DNA from: Pholiota molesta
Taxonomy: Eukaryota > Basidiomycota > Agaricomycetes > Agaricales > Strophariaceae
Length of the DNA stretch: 29,450 bases
NCBI GenBank assembly: GCA_014925825.1
Contig: JACGCK010000390.1
Coordinates: 1 to 29,450, forward strand
Direction of reading: 5' to 3'
Positions within the stretch are counted from its first letter, which is position 1. Each line of letters starts with the position of its first letter. Made by a program: the position numbers and the translations under genes. Positions 1-8,954 of the stretch are shown here, in pieces. The notes below the pieces were generated by a model, which saw only the letters and a program-made list of their open reading frames with translations, ran no database searches and was not told the origin of the DNA.

Positions 1-861
1 CAAAAGAGCGAGGAGATGCCGCCGGGGTGCTTCTCGAACCGTCGCGCTTGAGCAGCGTGTCGAAGACCAGGCCGGGGTCGGGGAGCGCGGTTTTCGGCGC
101 GTTGTTCGTCGACGGGACCGAGCGCGCGTAGGGGACCGGCCATGCCCATCGTGGGCGCGAGCGGGTTGTAGTTCGACCCATCCGCGACCGAATGCGTAGT
201 CGACGGGGTTCGGGTTGGGGGGGATGGCGAGGGTCTTGGGCAGGGTGACATAGCCGCTGGGCGGGTGGGGCAGATCTTTGTAGACTGGAAGGGGAAAGAG
301 GGGGGTGATTAGCTTCCGTTGATGTGATCTCCTGTATGAACGGAAGCATATTCCCGGGGGCTTACGCAGAGAGATAACGGTTTGCTGCAGCTGGTCGGAG
401 AGCTCGAGGTATTTGCCGTTGGACATGATTTGGATATGTCTTCGAGCTGAACGGGGAGTATATTAGGTGTCTTTCTTTTGCATAAGTCGGGTTGGAATTA
501 TTACCAGCATCTTTCTATCGTCGATGCCCGTGCCGAGGACTGAGCCCTTTATGGCATCGATGATCGCGGGCTGGAGGAGATAACGCTCGGTTCAATACCG
601 GGAAAGATAATGATATAGGCGGTGCTCACAAGGTCTGCCGCTGTAGCTGGGGGCGCTTGAGCAAGGCCAATACTTCGTTGGCCTTCTTTTCGTGCACGCC
701 GATGGGTGGGGGAGCACCGTCGGTGTCGACAGGGGCTCTCGCCTCTGAATACTGGTCGAGACGCTTTGAGAATTTGCGAATGAGGACGACATCACGGGGA
801 GTTTGTTGAGGACGGCGAGGGCGAGATGGAGGAAGAAGAAAGGCCAGTCGAGGAGGTGCAT
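1..861 (-). CDS. ppo: Partial fatty-acid dioxygenase (Ppo / linoleate diol synthase type), 5' part, reading frame broken
   Basis: The minus strand encodes the N-terminal part of an animal-haem-peroxidase-type psi-producing oxygenase, which makes hydroxy fatty-acid (oxylipin) signals. Recognisable pieces occur in order: IDDRKML near 500, SDQLQQTVISL near 380, YKDLPHPPSGYV near 270, then across frames ADGSNYNPL, LPDPGLVFD and HPGGISSLF at the edge. Introns seem to lie near 570-628, 442-500 and 286-363. The frame must be corrected at several places, for example the G4 run at 796-799, the splice junction near 629, the T3 run at 429-431, near 190-200 and the G4 run at 131-134, so no continuous protein can be read. 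The start at 861 is only a candidate. The peroxidase and P450 domains would lie beyond the window. Family assignment is by recognition of the N-terminal motifs; whether the breaks are sequencing errors or real decay cannot be told here, although the neighbouring YKT6 shows the same kind of break. Confidence 0.7.
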
Positions 862-1464
862 CTTATACTAATAGGCGGTTAATAAGGAACCAGGGCCGGT
901 ATGAAGGGATGTTAAGTACCTGGCGTCACACGGATGCGCGCTGGATCTCATCACGGAGCCATGATCGGTCCATCCCATCCACCGAACACCCAGCGGTCCA
1001 GCGCTTCACCGTGCACTTAGCATCCCATATCAGCATCACGAGCTTGTTCCAAATGAGCAGACGACCCGCTCCAGACTGTAAGGAACCAGGGTGGCTGATA
1101 TGTTTGCATCAAGAACACGATATTGAAGGGCGGAATGGTTCTGCTATAACGCGCGCGAGCGAGCCTCGCCTCCGGCACGCACTGGGCCCGGCATCTCTTT
1201 TTAGAACACTAGACTTTGGAAAACATTGCAGGAAAAAATATTCTACATACTCTGGCGCTGTTAATCAAGTGCAACGTTGGCAGTCTGGGCAACGGTTAGA
1301 TGCGCCATATCTGAAACCATTTTGATTATAATGGATGGATCCGCCGAGGGGTATCATTATTAACGTGTAAAAATAGGGCATATTTGACGCTGGAGAAGAG
1401 AAGTACTAGTCGAAGAAGGTGGAGCAAGCTGACGGAGAACTATCCCATGCACTCGGTAGTGAAT
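862..1464. other. Intergenic, upstream of the dioxygenase and downstream of YKT6
   Basis: About 600 bp between two minus-strand genes. It should hold the dioxygenase promoter and the YKT6 3' end. Open frames here (for example one over 909-1325 on the plus strand) have no recognisable domain, and I see no repeat or RNA gene. Confidence 0.5.
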
Positions 1465-2251
1465 CTACATAATAACACAGCACGAGTTTTGCTATTACCA
1501 AAGAGTTCACATCAGCTTTCCAAAACACGAAGCAGGGATCTGATGCACACCTTCTTCGCCGTCTTGTAAAACATCTTGCTCTGCATCGACAAAGCGGTGG
1601 AGCGCTCAACAAGATTATCAAGTTTCTCTCCACGTTGCAGCACCGATTCAATCGTCTTGTGCTATAATAGGCATATCAGCCATTTATCCTTCACACAGCA
1701 TTTCATTTGCACAGGAAAGACATACCAGAACGATCTTAGTCTCGTCTAATTCCTGCTGCACTCTCATGATAGTATCTGCCTGCCGGGGGTCCTGGTATTT
1801 CTGGATGTACGTCGTGATGTCTGGGAACGAGATCGCAGATGGGTTGCTGTATGATGATTGGGGCACTTTGGTCGTAAAGTCATCAAGAATCTTCGTAAGT
1901 AGAGAAAAGGCTGGCCGGACGGGGTACTCTTCGTCGGTGATAATGACAGCTGTAGTTCCGTAAGCAACATTGAGTCTTCGATGGGACACTAACTCGGTAG
2001 ACATGGCCTTCTTACCTGCGAGCTGCTCGTCACCCCGCGGTTGTAGACGTGAGCGACATGGCTCTGCTCCTGGACCGTCTGGCGCTGTCCCTGCGGGGTG
2101 CGCTCAGTGACCGTCTTGGAGAGGAAGGTCATGAACTCCCCGCGGAGCCTCGCTGGTAGAAGCTGAACGACGACAGATCGCTGGCGGTGGCTAGGACCAC
2201 GGCGGCGCCGGATGGGGGTGCCAAGAGGACGGAGATGGAGTAGACCTTCAT
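1465..2251 (-). CDS. YKT6: Ykt6, prenylated longin-domain R-SNARE
   Basis: Ykt6 is a vesicle-fusion SNARE of ER-Golgi, vacuolar and autophagosomal membranes. Exons on the minus strand: 2016-2251, 1726-1949, 1551-1661 and 1465-1491, with GT-AG introns. The start [10 protein letters not shown] begins a longin domain ([36 protein letters not shown]). The third exon gives the R-SNARE heptads ([25 protein letters not shown]). The last 27-nt exon encodes QNSCCVIM, the double-cysteine CaaX box that is palmitoylated and prenylated. Two frame breaks lie in exon 1, at the four-base C runs 2138-2141 and 2033-2036 (G runs in the sense strand). The exons sum to 598 nt; restoring one base at each run gives 600 nt, i.e. 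199 residues, the normal Ykt6 length. The breaks are therefore probably sequencing errors rather than loss of an essential gene. Confidence 0.93.
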
Positions 2252-2782
2252 GTTGATAGTGGGTGGAGAGCGCAGAGGACGGCAGCCGCGTTGCAGTCAG
2301 GGTGATGTCGTCTGCACGGCCGTCGCAGTTCGCACCGTCAGTCACACCCAGCCATGTGACTCGCTACCCCATTTTGGGCAACGCAAATGCGGCCGCGCCG
2401 CGCGCGTTCTCTCAGCGCTCTTTGGGCGCTCTGGCTCAAAAGAGAGGGAAACAGTGTGTATATACCATGCACGAAATAGTGAGCGCCGGTATGACTATGC
2501 TGCTTTGCTCTTGATAAGAGCGCGCGTAATTAGCGCCACGTGCGGCGGTGCCCTTTGATGGGAGAAACACTCAGCGCTCAGCAGAGGCGTCGGGACTGAT
2601 AGCCTCAGTAAAAGCTGTCAATGGCTAATCAAATAACCTTTCAAGCCACTTTCAAGTTTTTGGCGCTGAACAGCTAGACAGGTCGCAGAGGGACCCAAGT
2701 TGAATTTGTCTATGACATAGATATATTTATTTCAATCTAGTACCATTGAAGATGGTACTTGGGCAGGCTGAATGCCTTTGCT
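2252..2782. other. Intergenic, YKT6 promoter region
   Basis: About 530 bp upstream of YKT6 and downstream of the cupin gene. It is GC-rich near YKT6 and has a CACGTG E-box-like palindrome at 2537-2542. No gene, RNA or repeat is recognisable. Regulatory roles are inference only. Confidence 0.4.
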
Positions 2783-3523
2783 CTATTCAATTTTATCATG
2801 ACTGACAAACTGCGAAAACTCTTGAACCCAACCCTCGCCGCCCTCAACGCCTTCAAACAACTTATCCAAGGTATCCTTGTACATATAGACATGATCCTCC
2901 CAGTCGAACCCGGGTACCACCACCTCGGTAATGAGGCAATTCGCCTGCTCTTGCTCGTTCTGTGTGCGCGCTTTCTGCAAATCTTCGTCGAGCAGGGACG
3001 AGCGTTTCCATATGCCGGTTCCGACGACGAGCATGCGGGTTTCGCCTGCGGCTGCGTTTGTGCCCATGACTTTCTTCTCTATGGTCGGCGGGTTTCCTGG
3101 GGTGATGAGGGTGTACTCTGCGCGGCCTTGGTGGAGAACGTGGTAGGTCTACAAGCAGTATCAGAACTATTACCCCAGGTGCTTCAGTGGCCGACATACC
3201 ACTGATTTGTTCATGTGGAATAAGCCGATGGGTCTATCATATGTCAAGAAATAGTATATCGAAGTCGCAAGCTCTCTTGGTTTTCCTTCTGTTGAAAAAG
3301 AGGTTGGCCGCTATTAATCTGGAGGTATAGCTCATGTATCTCACCAGCGAAAGGCGACAATATTTTCTCTTTCTGCACATTGGTCACCACGAAATATCCT
3401 AGCGTCGCGGTCAGTTGAAACTCTATTTGAGAAGTATGGATTGGGCAAAAGCTGACCTCCTTCGGGGTGCTCTTGCAGCGCAAGGTCATTGATTAAAGCA
3501 GCACTTGAGGATGAGGCAGGCAT
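2783..3523 (-). CDS. Cupin-fold protein, DUF985 / cupin_5 family
   Basis: Four exons on the minus strand: 3457-3523, 3345-3398, 3200-3288 and 2783-3148, summing to 576 nt (191 residues) with all phases agreeing. The protein starts MPASSSSAALIND, then has HPEGGYFV, ATSIYYFLTYDRPIG, FHMNKSVTYHVLHQG and the cupin strands RMLVVGTGIWKRSSLL and ITEVVVPGFDWEDHVYM. This is the small single-cupin family found in bacteria and fungi (yeast YML079W-like); its members have a cupin barrel, but the substrate is unknown for most. The intron acceptor chosen at 3289-3290 follows a good pyrimidine tract and restores the family alignment, whereas the nearer AG would not. The start at 3523 matches the family; an in-frame ATG further upstream (3616) would add an unlike N-terminus. 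Function beyond the fold cannot be stated. Confidence 0.85.
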
Positions 3524-3963
3524 TGGATGTGAGGATAAGCTGTAATAATTCGGTCTCCCGCAGTTTTTATAATCTCTCGGACATTCTTTACCGCAATCTG
3601 AAAGACCCTTATTCATACGGCATCGGAAAGTGCACGTATGTTTTCCAGGTTGTGAAGTATTTTATGTAGCTTCAACTAATGTAAGAATTTCATTACGAGT
3701 ACACCGATAGATCAACTTTTCTGGCAGACCCATATTCTTATTCCACCCAACCTTCTGGCCAAGGTTTGCCAAGGCTCACGTAGGCTCACGTCCAATAAGT
3801 TATGCACTGGAAACTGAAACGCGGCCAGAACGCGGCCCCTGTGGCCGTGGCATTCGGATTTGTGGACGTCATAAAGTCCAAGGCCAACTGGCTGAGCTGC
3901 AACCGACATCAAAACATTATGATTTAATCACAATCTGATGCGATCACCCTCGGCAGTGCAGGG
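3524..3963. other. Intergenic between divergent genes
   Basis: Divergent upstream region shared by the cupin gene (minus) and the four-TM gene (plus). A short direct repeat (TAGGCTCACGT-like, near 3772-3792) lies beside a CCAAT at about 3791. No further gene is recognisable. Confidence 0.4.
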
Positions 3964-3970
3964 TATATAA
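3964..3970 (+). promoter_or_regulatory. TATA box of the four-TM membrane protein gene
   Basis: A perfect TATATAA lies 132 nt upstream of the ATG at 4102, in a plus-strand context without other genes. Position and sequence fit a core promoter; no experimental support. Confidence 0.6.
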
Positions 3971-4101
3971 GAACGAAACCCCCCGAAAGTTGCCCCCCAT
4001 CGTGGCTGCGCCCGACATCCAACTTCCCACCCAAGTTCGAGTGCTGGTTCATTCCCCCAACATCTATCATTTTAACTCGACTTCTTATTTGTTGATCAAA
4101 T

Positions 4102-5021
4102 ATGGTTCATGTTCGTTCGCGCAAGTTCTGTTGCTGCCTTCCGGTCAGGTTTGGTGTCTTCGTGAGTGGGATTTTTGCTCTGATTGGCGGATATAGGGGC
4201 TAAGTGTTTTTACTTTATTTTAATGTAGATTCTGTCGCTTTTTGCGATGGTTGGAGGCTCCTTCGTCGCGGCATACGGGTACATTCAAATCTCTCAGTTG
4301 GGTACGTATTCAGTCGCTTTCGAACGGGCAAAGGAAGTTGTATTGATAGGAATGTATTAGCCAAAAATCCTCTAAGCCGAGATGAGCAAATTGCCCTATG
4401 GATCCAATCAATCCTGTTCACATTCTTGGGTCTCCTCGCCATCTTCGGGTAAGCGCCCATCTAAATCTTTTCTGCAATGCAACACGAGCCTAAAATCGAT
4501 GAACCTTATCAGTTTCGTGGGCTGCCTGATCAAGAGTCGCCGAATGGTTGCCAACTTCGCGATTTCACTGGCACTCCACCTTGGTTTGAGCATTGCGGCC
4601 GGCATCTATTCGATGGTCAGCATCTTCAGGCAGGACCCCCAACAGGGATCGATAACTGCCTGAACTCCGGCACGGAGGGTGTCACGGTGGATACTTGCCG
4701 CACCTCGCTCAACATCATGAAAGGTGTCATGGTCGGCATCTACGTCCTCACCTGGTTGGTCCAATTGTGTCAGTCCCCTTTTCGCCGCATCACATCATAA
4801 ATATAGTCATGCTCATCATCGCCATCTTAATAGATTGCTACTTCGTCGTTGAAAGATACGTCGAGCAATTGGACGACGAGGCCGATGCCAGCAATGCCGT
4901 CGTCATGCCCCAGGGCACGGCGCAGATGTCCACTGTGACGACGTACGGCGGGTTCCCACCGCAGTACCCATTCACCGGACCCGGCGCGACGCGGGGCCAG
5001 GATGCCAGCAACAGAGTGTAA
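4102..5021 (+). CDS. Four-TM membrane protein of unknown function (one apparent frameshift)
   Basis: Five exons: 4102-4161, 4229-4301, 4361-4448, 4513-4768 and 4807-5021. The protein begins MVHVRSRKFCCCLPVRFGVF, a basic, cysteine-rich cytosolic start (a CCC cluster that could be acylated), followed by four hydrophobic segments: LSLFAMVGGSFVAAYGYI, LWIQSILFTFLGLLAIFG, ANFAISLALHLGLSIAAGI, and MKGVMVGIYVLTWLVQL running into FMLIIAILIDCYFVV. A loop with paired cysteines (DNCLN, DTCRTS) precedes the last segment and a Tyr/Pro/Gly-rich tail (TTYGGFPPQYPFTGPG) ends it. The frame breaks at the GGG run 4645-4647; the exons sum to 692 nt, and one more base gives 693 nt, 230 residues. The layout is tetraspan-like. 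I do not recognise a named family, and no function is claimed. Confidence 0.75.
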
Positions 5022-5398
5022 TCAACTGCTACGAACGATGTGTTTGTTAATGAGTCTGAAGTCATGATGATTTTTTATAGCTGCCTGGTGCAGTGATATG
5101 AAAATATCTGGGAGGCGTCAGTGTAGTTTTGTAAATTGCATTGTGACTACATATACCCAATAAATCCATCTTATAGATTGTTTTCGGTGTTCGAGTGCCA
5201 TGAACTAATTTTGCTGAGCATTGAATGTTTGAAGAATGTCGAGTTTGGATGCCAATGGCAATAGATATCAAACTTTTACGCCGTCTGCACCTGACTTAGG
5301 AGAAAATCGCCACCATATTGTCGCTATAAAACAGTGTCAATAACTGGCAACTCAAACAGGCTGAGTGACTGAGCAACAAGGCGAAAGCATCACTATAC
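5022..5398. other. Intergenic
   Basis: 3' flank of the four-TM gene up to the inverted-repeat element. No gene or repeat is recognisable. Confidence 0.4.
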
Positions 5399-6393
5399 AA
5401 CAAAGGCCCCCGGGCAATAGCATGAACAGCCCGATGCCAATCCGGACAAAATTTTGACATTTTGGCCCTCTAGGCCGGGTGCGGGTCCGGACAAAAATTG
5501 GGCAAATTGGGCGCCGAGCTCGATCCCATATCCGGACAGATATTGGCTGTCTCGAGCAAGGTTCGATGCATAGTCCGGACATGGGCAGGATTCGAACCAA
5601 CAGGAAGGAGAACTCTATAGAGTAAACCGTTATACCATGCTACGTAGTTGAAGAGTACAGTATATTTACAAATTATTGCTATCTGAAACTGTTAGATAGA
5701 AGAAATTGAAATTGAGATGCGTCGAGCATTGCACACAATCAACAAACATTAGTACCCAGCAAATTTATCAGACAACCACCAGATCCTCACAACTCAGTGC
5801 CCTTCTAATCCTCACTCTGTCTGGCAGCTGGCCCTCACACTATACCAACATGGTCCTTCGGATGCAAATTTCGCGCAGTACCTGCTGCTATGTCACGTTT
5901 GCAGACATACCGGTTCCAGCATTCATCACCCTTCGAGTTCCTGTGTCTTTTGGACTCAAAGATTGTGTTCTCTGGCCAGAATTTTGTTGAACTTTCTGCA
6001 GCTGACCTTCAGTGTTATCAAGATCTCCATTCACTCGCAACTGCGCTCAAGGAGTCAAGAAAGAGACGTTTAAATACCTGAAAGCATAGCTATATAGACC
6101 ATTACTTATGTTTAGTACAAAAAGAATGTCTTTCTACTATGTTTCACAACCTTTGAAATGTCGTCGCGCGATTTTTGGAATTGATAAGAGGCCAGATCCA
6201 TCAATCCGGACAAAAAAACGCAAAATTGCAGGAACTAATAGCCTGATCTCGAAATCCGGACATTTTTGGCAAAATTTTTGGAGGCCCGATGCCGTCCGGA
6301 CAAAAATTGGAAAAAATCTGGCTCACCGTCCGGACAAAAAATCCACTCTGGGGATCGGGCCTTTTATGCTATTGCCCGGGGGCCTTACAACAA
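5399..6393. mobile_element. Putative non-autonomous inverted-repeat element with TCCGGA subterminal arrays
   Basis: The two ends are inverted copies of each other: 5403-5436 reads AGGCCCCCGGGCAATAGCAT then a GCCCGAT block, and the reverse complement of 6355-6390 reads the same with few changes. Just inside each end is a loose array of TCCGGA followed by A/T-rich sequence: copies start at 5441, 5486, 5531 and 5574 on the left and at 6205, 6255, 6295 and 6329 on the right, about 34-50 bp apart. All have the same plus-strand flank (TCCGGACAAAAATTGG-like), so the arrays are direct although the ends are inverted. The middle (about 5645-6160) has short open frames without recognisable domains. Terminal repeats plus subterminal motifs suggest a DNA-transposon derivative; an alternative is two oppositely oriented copies of a short element sharing one conserved tail. 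I see no clear target-site duplication. Confidence 0.65.
5588..5637 (-). other. tRNA-like Pol III promoter remnant (A box and B box)
   Basis: On the minus strand TGGTATAACGG (5627-5637) fits the A-box consensus exactly, and 28 nt further GGTTCGAATCC (5588-5598) fits the B-box consensus exactly. The segment cannot be folded into a standard cloverleaf: the seven bases before the A box do not pair with those after the T arm, and the A-to-B interval is about 5 nt shorter than normal. It is better read as a tRNA-derived remnant inside the left arm of the repeat element than as a working tRNA gene. Confidence 0.5.
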
Positions 6394-8248
6394 GCGGATA
6401 GGAACCTTTTCTGGTATGCCAGTGCCAACCATGACAATGTGGGAGCAGAGTGATAGGAGAAAGCAAACAGTGAACGTACCTCTACACCGACAATGCCATC
6501 TGCGTGGATCATATAGTTCGAGCACGGCCAATCGAAGTCCCGCTCATAGAATACACACGGAAGGTGCGTCTCCACATCATTCTCAAAAATAGGTATTTGC
6601 CCAGCGCGAATTGGTGTTGACGGTAGCAACGTCCCAAGCTGTTTAGACTCGGAGGAGGAAGGCGAGGGTGACTCGGACATATCGATGTCTTTAGCATGTA
6701 AAATAGCTCCGAGGGAGAAGTCGAGGTCCGTCATGGATTCGTTGGTGATATCCTGGAAATCGTCTACGCCAGTAATAAGCCTTCCGCACAAGACGTGTTG
6801 ACCGTAGACACATCTTCGCCTGAAGAAGATGGTGAGCATATTGATTGATCTTTGAAAGAAGGCGCGAGTAGTCACCCTGTCCAGAAGAATGATCCTACGC
6901 ATGCAGGAATAATCCTTGTGTTCCGTGGGCCCCATTCCTCCCATGGAATATCGAGAGGTGGATGGTCCCTATTCAGCGAAATATATTTTGTAAATACACG
7001 CTGGTGCACGAAAACGTCGAGTGTATAGCTCTTTTCTTTATCTAAATTTTGGTATACCACAGTGAGCACATGCAAGCGGTCCTCATTGTTTAATGTAAAT
7101 GGCATATCAGAATACGGGCGCCCTTCAATGGGGCCGGCGTAGGCAAAGATATGGGAAATTTCGGTGTTAGGGGCCGTTGGTGGGAGATGAAGTGTCGCAA
7201 TGTGTCTTGCTGGAGGATAAGATGAGCGGACGAGCTCATACAGCTGAATCAAACCAGAGCCAGAAGGAGAGGCAACAAAGAAGGATGCGGAATCCAGGAG
7301 TCTGAAAGCAGTCCTCGGCGAAGGCGGCAACGAATCAAGTGGATCACGAAAAGTATCCTTTGTGATTTATTAGATAAATTCAACATACGAAAGAAGAAAA
7401 TACCATACCATTATGGGATACGAGGTAGTCCAATCCCATATCCATACTCGCTCCCCCCTCATGTCCTGGTAATCATTTAGATCAAGCACGACAATCAAGA
7501 GATTTTGCGTGACTTCGAGATACAGAGTTATAGTTTCGGGGATGAATTCTTTGATATCAAAGTGTAAAATATCCTCTTGTGCGAGTGGATGGGCTGCATC
7601 GGTGGATATGGTGCGAATATGGATGCGAAAACTGCCAGGCTCGTCCTGTGACGGTGGGTCGTGCAATCAGTGTTGAGATTGCGTTAAACAATAGTGCGCT
7701 TGTACTCACAGCGGCCTCCAATAGCACTATCATATCTTGCGTTGGATCCATCGTAATGTCCCTAATTTCAAGCCCGGTCAAATTTTGAAACTTACGATGC
7801 TTGACGTTGACGTTGTTGGATGTGGGTAGCCATACGACTTCAAGATTGTGACCATCGGTGACAGCGAATGCACCCCCGACAAACTCGTATACCTGAACTG
7901 TCCGCTGCATCCTGTAAGTGGTGAGGCCTGGCCATTTGACCGAAAACCACGCTTGTCGACGGCGCAGAAGAAACTCGACAAGTTCGAAGTGGCTGCTGGG
8001 CGGCGTTCCGACCTCCTTGAGACCGTCATAGTGCAGCTGAAGTGTATATGCTAAGAGAGAGGAGCTCCTGAGGATGTCGTAGATGGATTTACAAGTCTGT
8101 TGATATCCCAGCATTGGGCGCTTGTTGGACCTCAGAGACACAAGGGATGTTGCCTCACCATTGCACATCGAGCGAGAGAAACAGCATCAAGGTAGGCAAG
8201 AATCTGAATTGTCAGTTCTTGTGATATAGTGGAGAAATTGTTCGCCAT
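6369..8248 (-). CDS. F-box domain protein with transposon-derived C-terminus
   Basis: Proposed exons on the minus strand: 8159-8248, 7710-8096, 7409-7645, 6899-7357, 6480-6819 and 6369-6410. Residues 1-30 carry the start of an F-box (ISQELTIQILAYLDAVSLARCA), completed after the first intron (CKSIYDILRSSSLLAYTLQL). F-box proteins recruit substrates to SCF ubiquitin ligases through Skp1. The body has beta-rich repeats (VWIWDWTTSYPIM, WEEWGPRNTR, VYGQHVL) like the large Agaricomycete F-box families. The junction between exons 4 and 5 does not keep frame with the donor at 6898 and acceptor at 6820-6821, so one base is in excess or two are missing, or the gene is decaying. The last exon reads RFLSACCKAPGQ and stops at 6369-6371, inside the end of the repeat element (5399-6393), so the natural C-terminus has been replaced. 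A decayed relative lies upstream at 8955-10173. Confidence 0.75.
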
Positions 8249-8954
8249 TTCTAACGGAGTAGAAATGTAGAGCTGGAGCGATTGAGGGAAGATTGAGGAT
8301 GAAGAAGACTCCTTATCGTTTCCCACACTCCGAACAAACCATTATTGGAACCGGGAGGCCAAGCATCAAGACTGTCCTTCTCTGATCATGCTGGAGATGA
8401 GGAATATACAACGAACCTTTATCGGTTCTATACCATCTGGTGGATTGTGTTCTTTTGGTTACTTCCTGTGCCGCTGGGTATACACATGTTGAGACCTACT
8501 AGGTTCATTTTTTACTCGTTTTTATCCAGACACGGGCCATCACAAGACCGTCATCCCAAGCCGTTCTTATGCCCCAATACCAGTAGACAATCTTTTGCCC
8601 AGTTATTGTGTTTAGGCTCAAGGTATGGAATATCGGCCATTTTCCAATATGGAGCACCGACGCGCGGAACTCGGACGCAGATCTACACGCCACTCCTTCA
8701 CCAATCACTCAGAATCATCACTTCTCGCGACGTAACCGCAATTCAACGCGATGAGGGCCACTCTCCGCCAAGGGATATCAGAAACCGTACCATTCCAATA
8801 GACCCCCAAGATAAATGGTCATCAATGCATCACGTTGCGTCTACGAATTAGTGTCAATAGCTGTTGATACTAATAGAGCGACTGAACAACCGGGGCCATT
8901 CGAATAGCCTGACCGCGGCTGTCTCGGAGAAGGGTAACATTAGGGTGCAAGCCA
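8249..8954. other. Intergenic between the F-box gene and its decayed copy
   Basis: About 700 bp. A plus-strand open frame over 8345-8851 (168 residues) has one hydrophobic stretch but no recognisable family, no convincing intron structure and no support from context, so I do not call it. No repeat or RNA gene is seen. Confidence 0.4.

Noticed and set aside
909..1325. Plus-strand open frame of 138 residues upstream of the dioxygenase
   Set aside because: No recognisable domain or fungal intron pattern; lies in the likely promoter of the minus-strand gene.
5566..5645. Functional tRNA on the minus strand
   Set aside because: A and B boxes are perfect but acceptor and anticodon stems do not pair; kept only as a tRNA-like remnant.
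5706..6081. Two overlapping plus-strand frames inside the repeat element
   Set aside because: Short, no domain, within the interior of a probable non-autonomous element.
8345..8851. Plus-strand open frame of 168 residues with one hydrophobic stretch
   Set aside because: No family recognised, and nothing around it supports expression.
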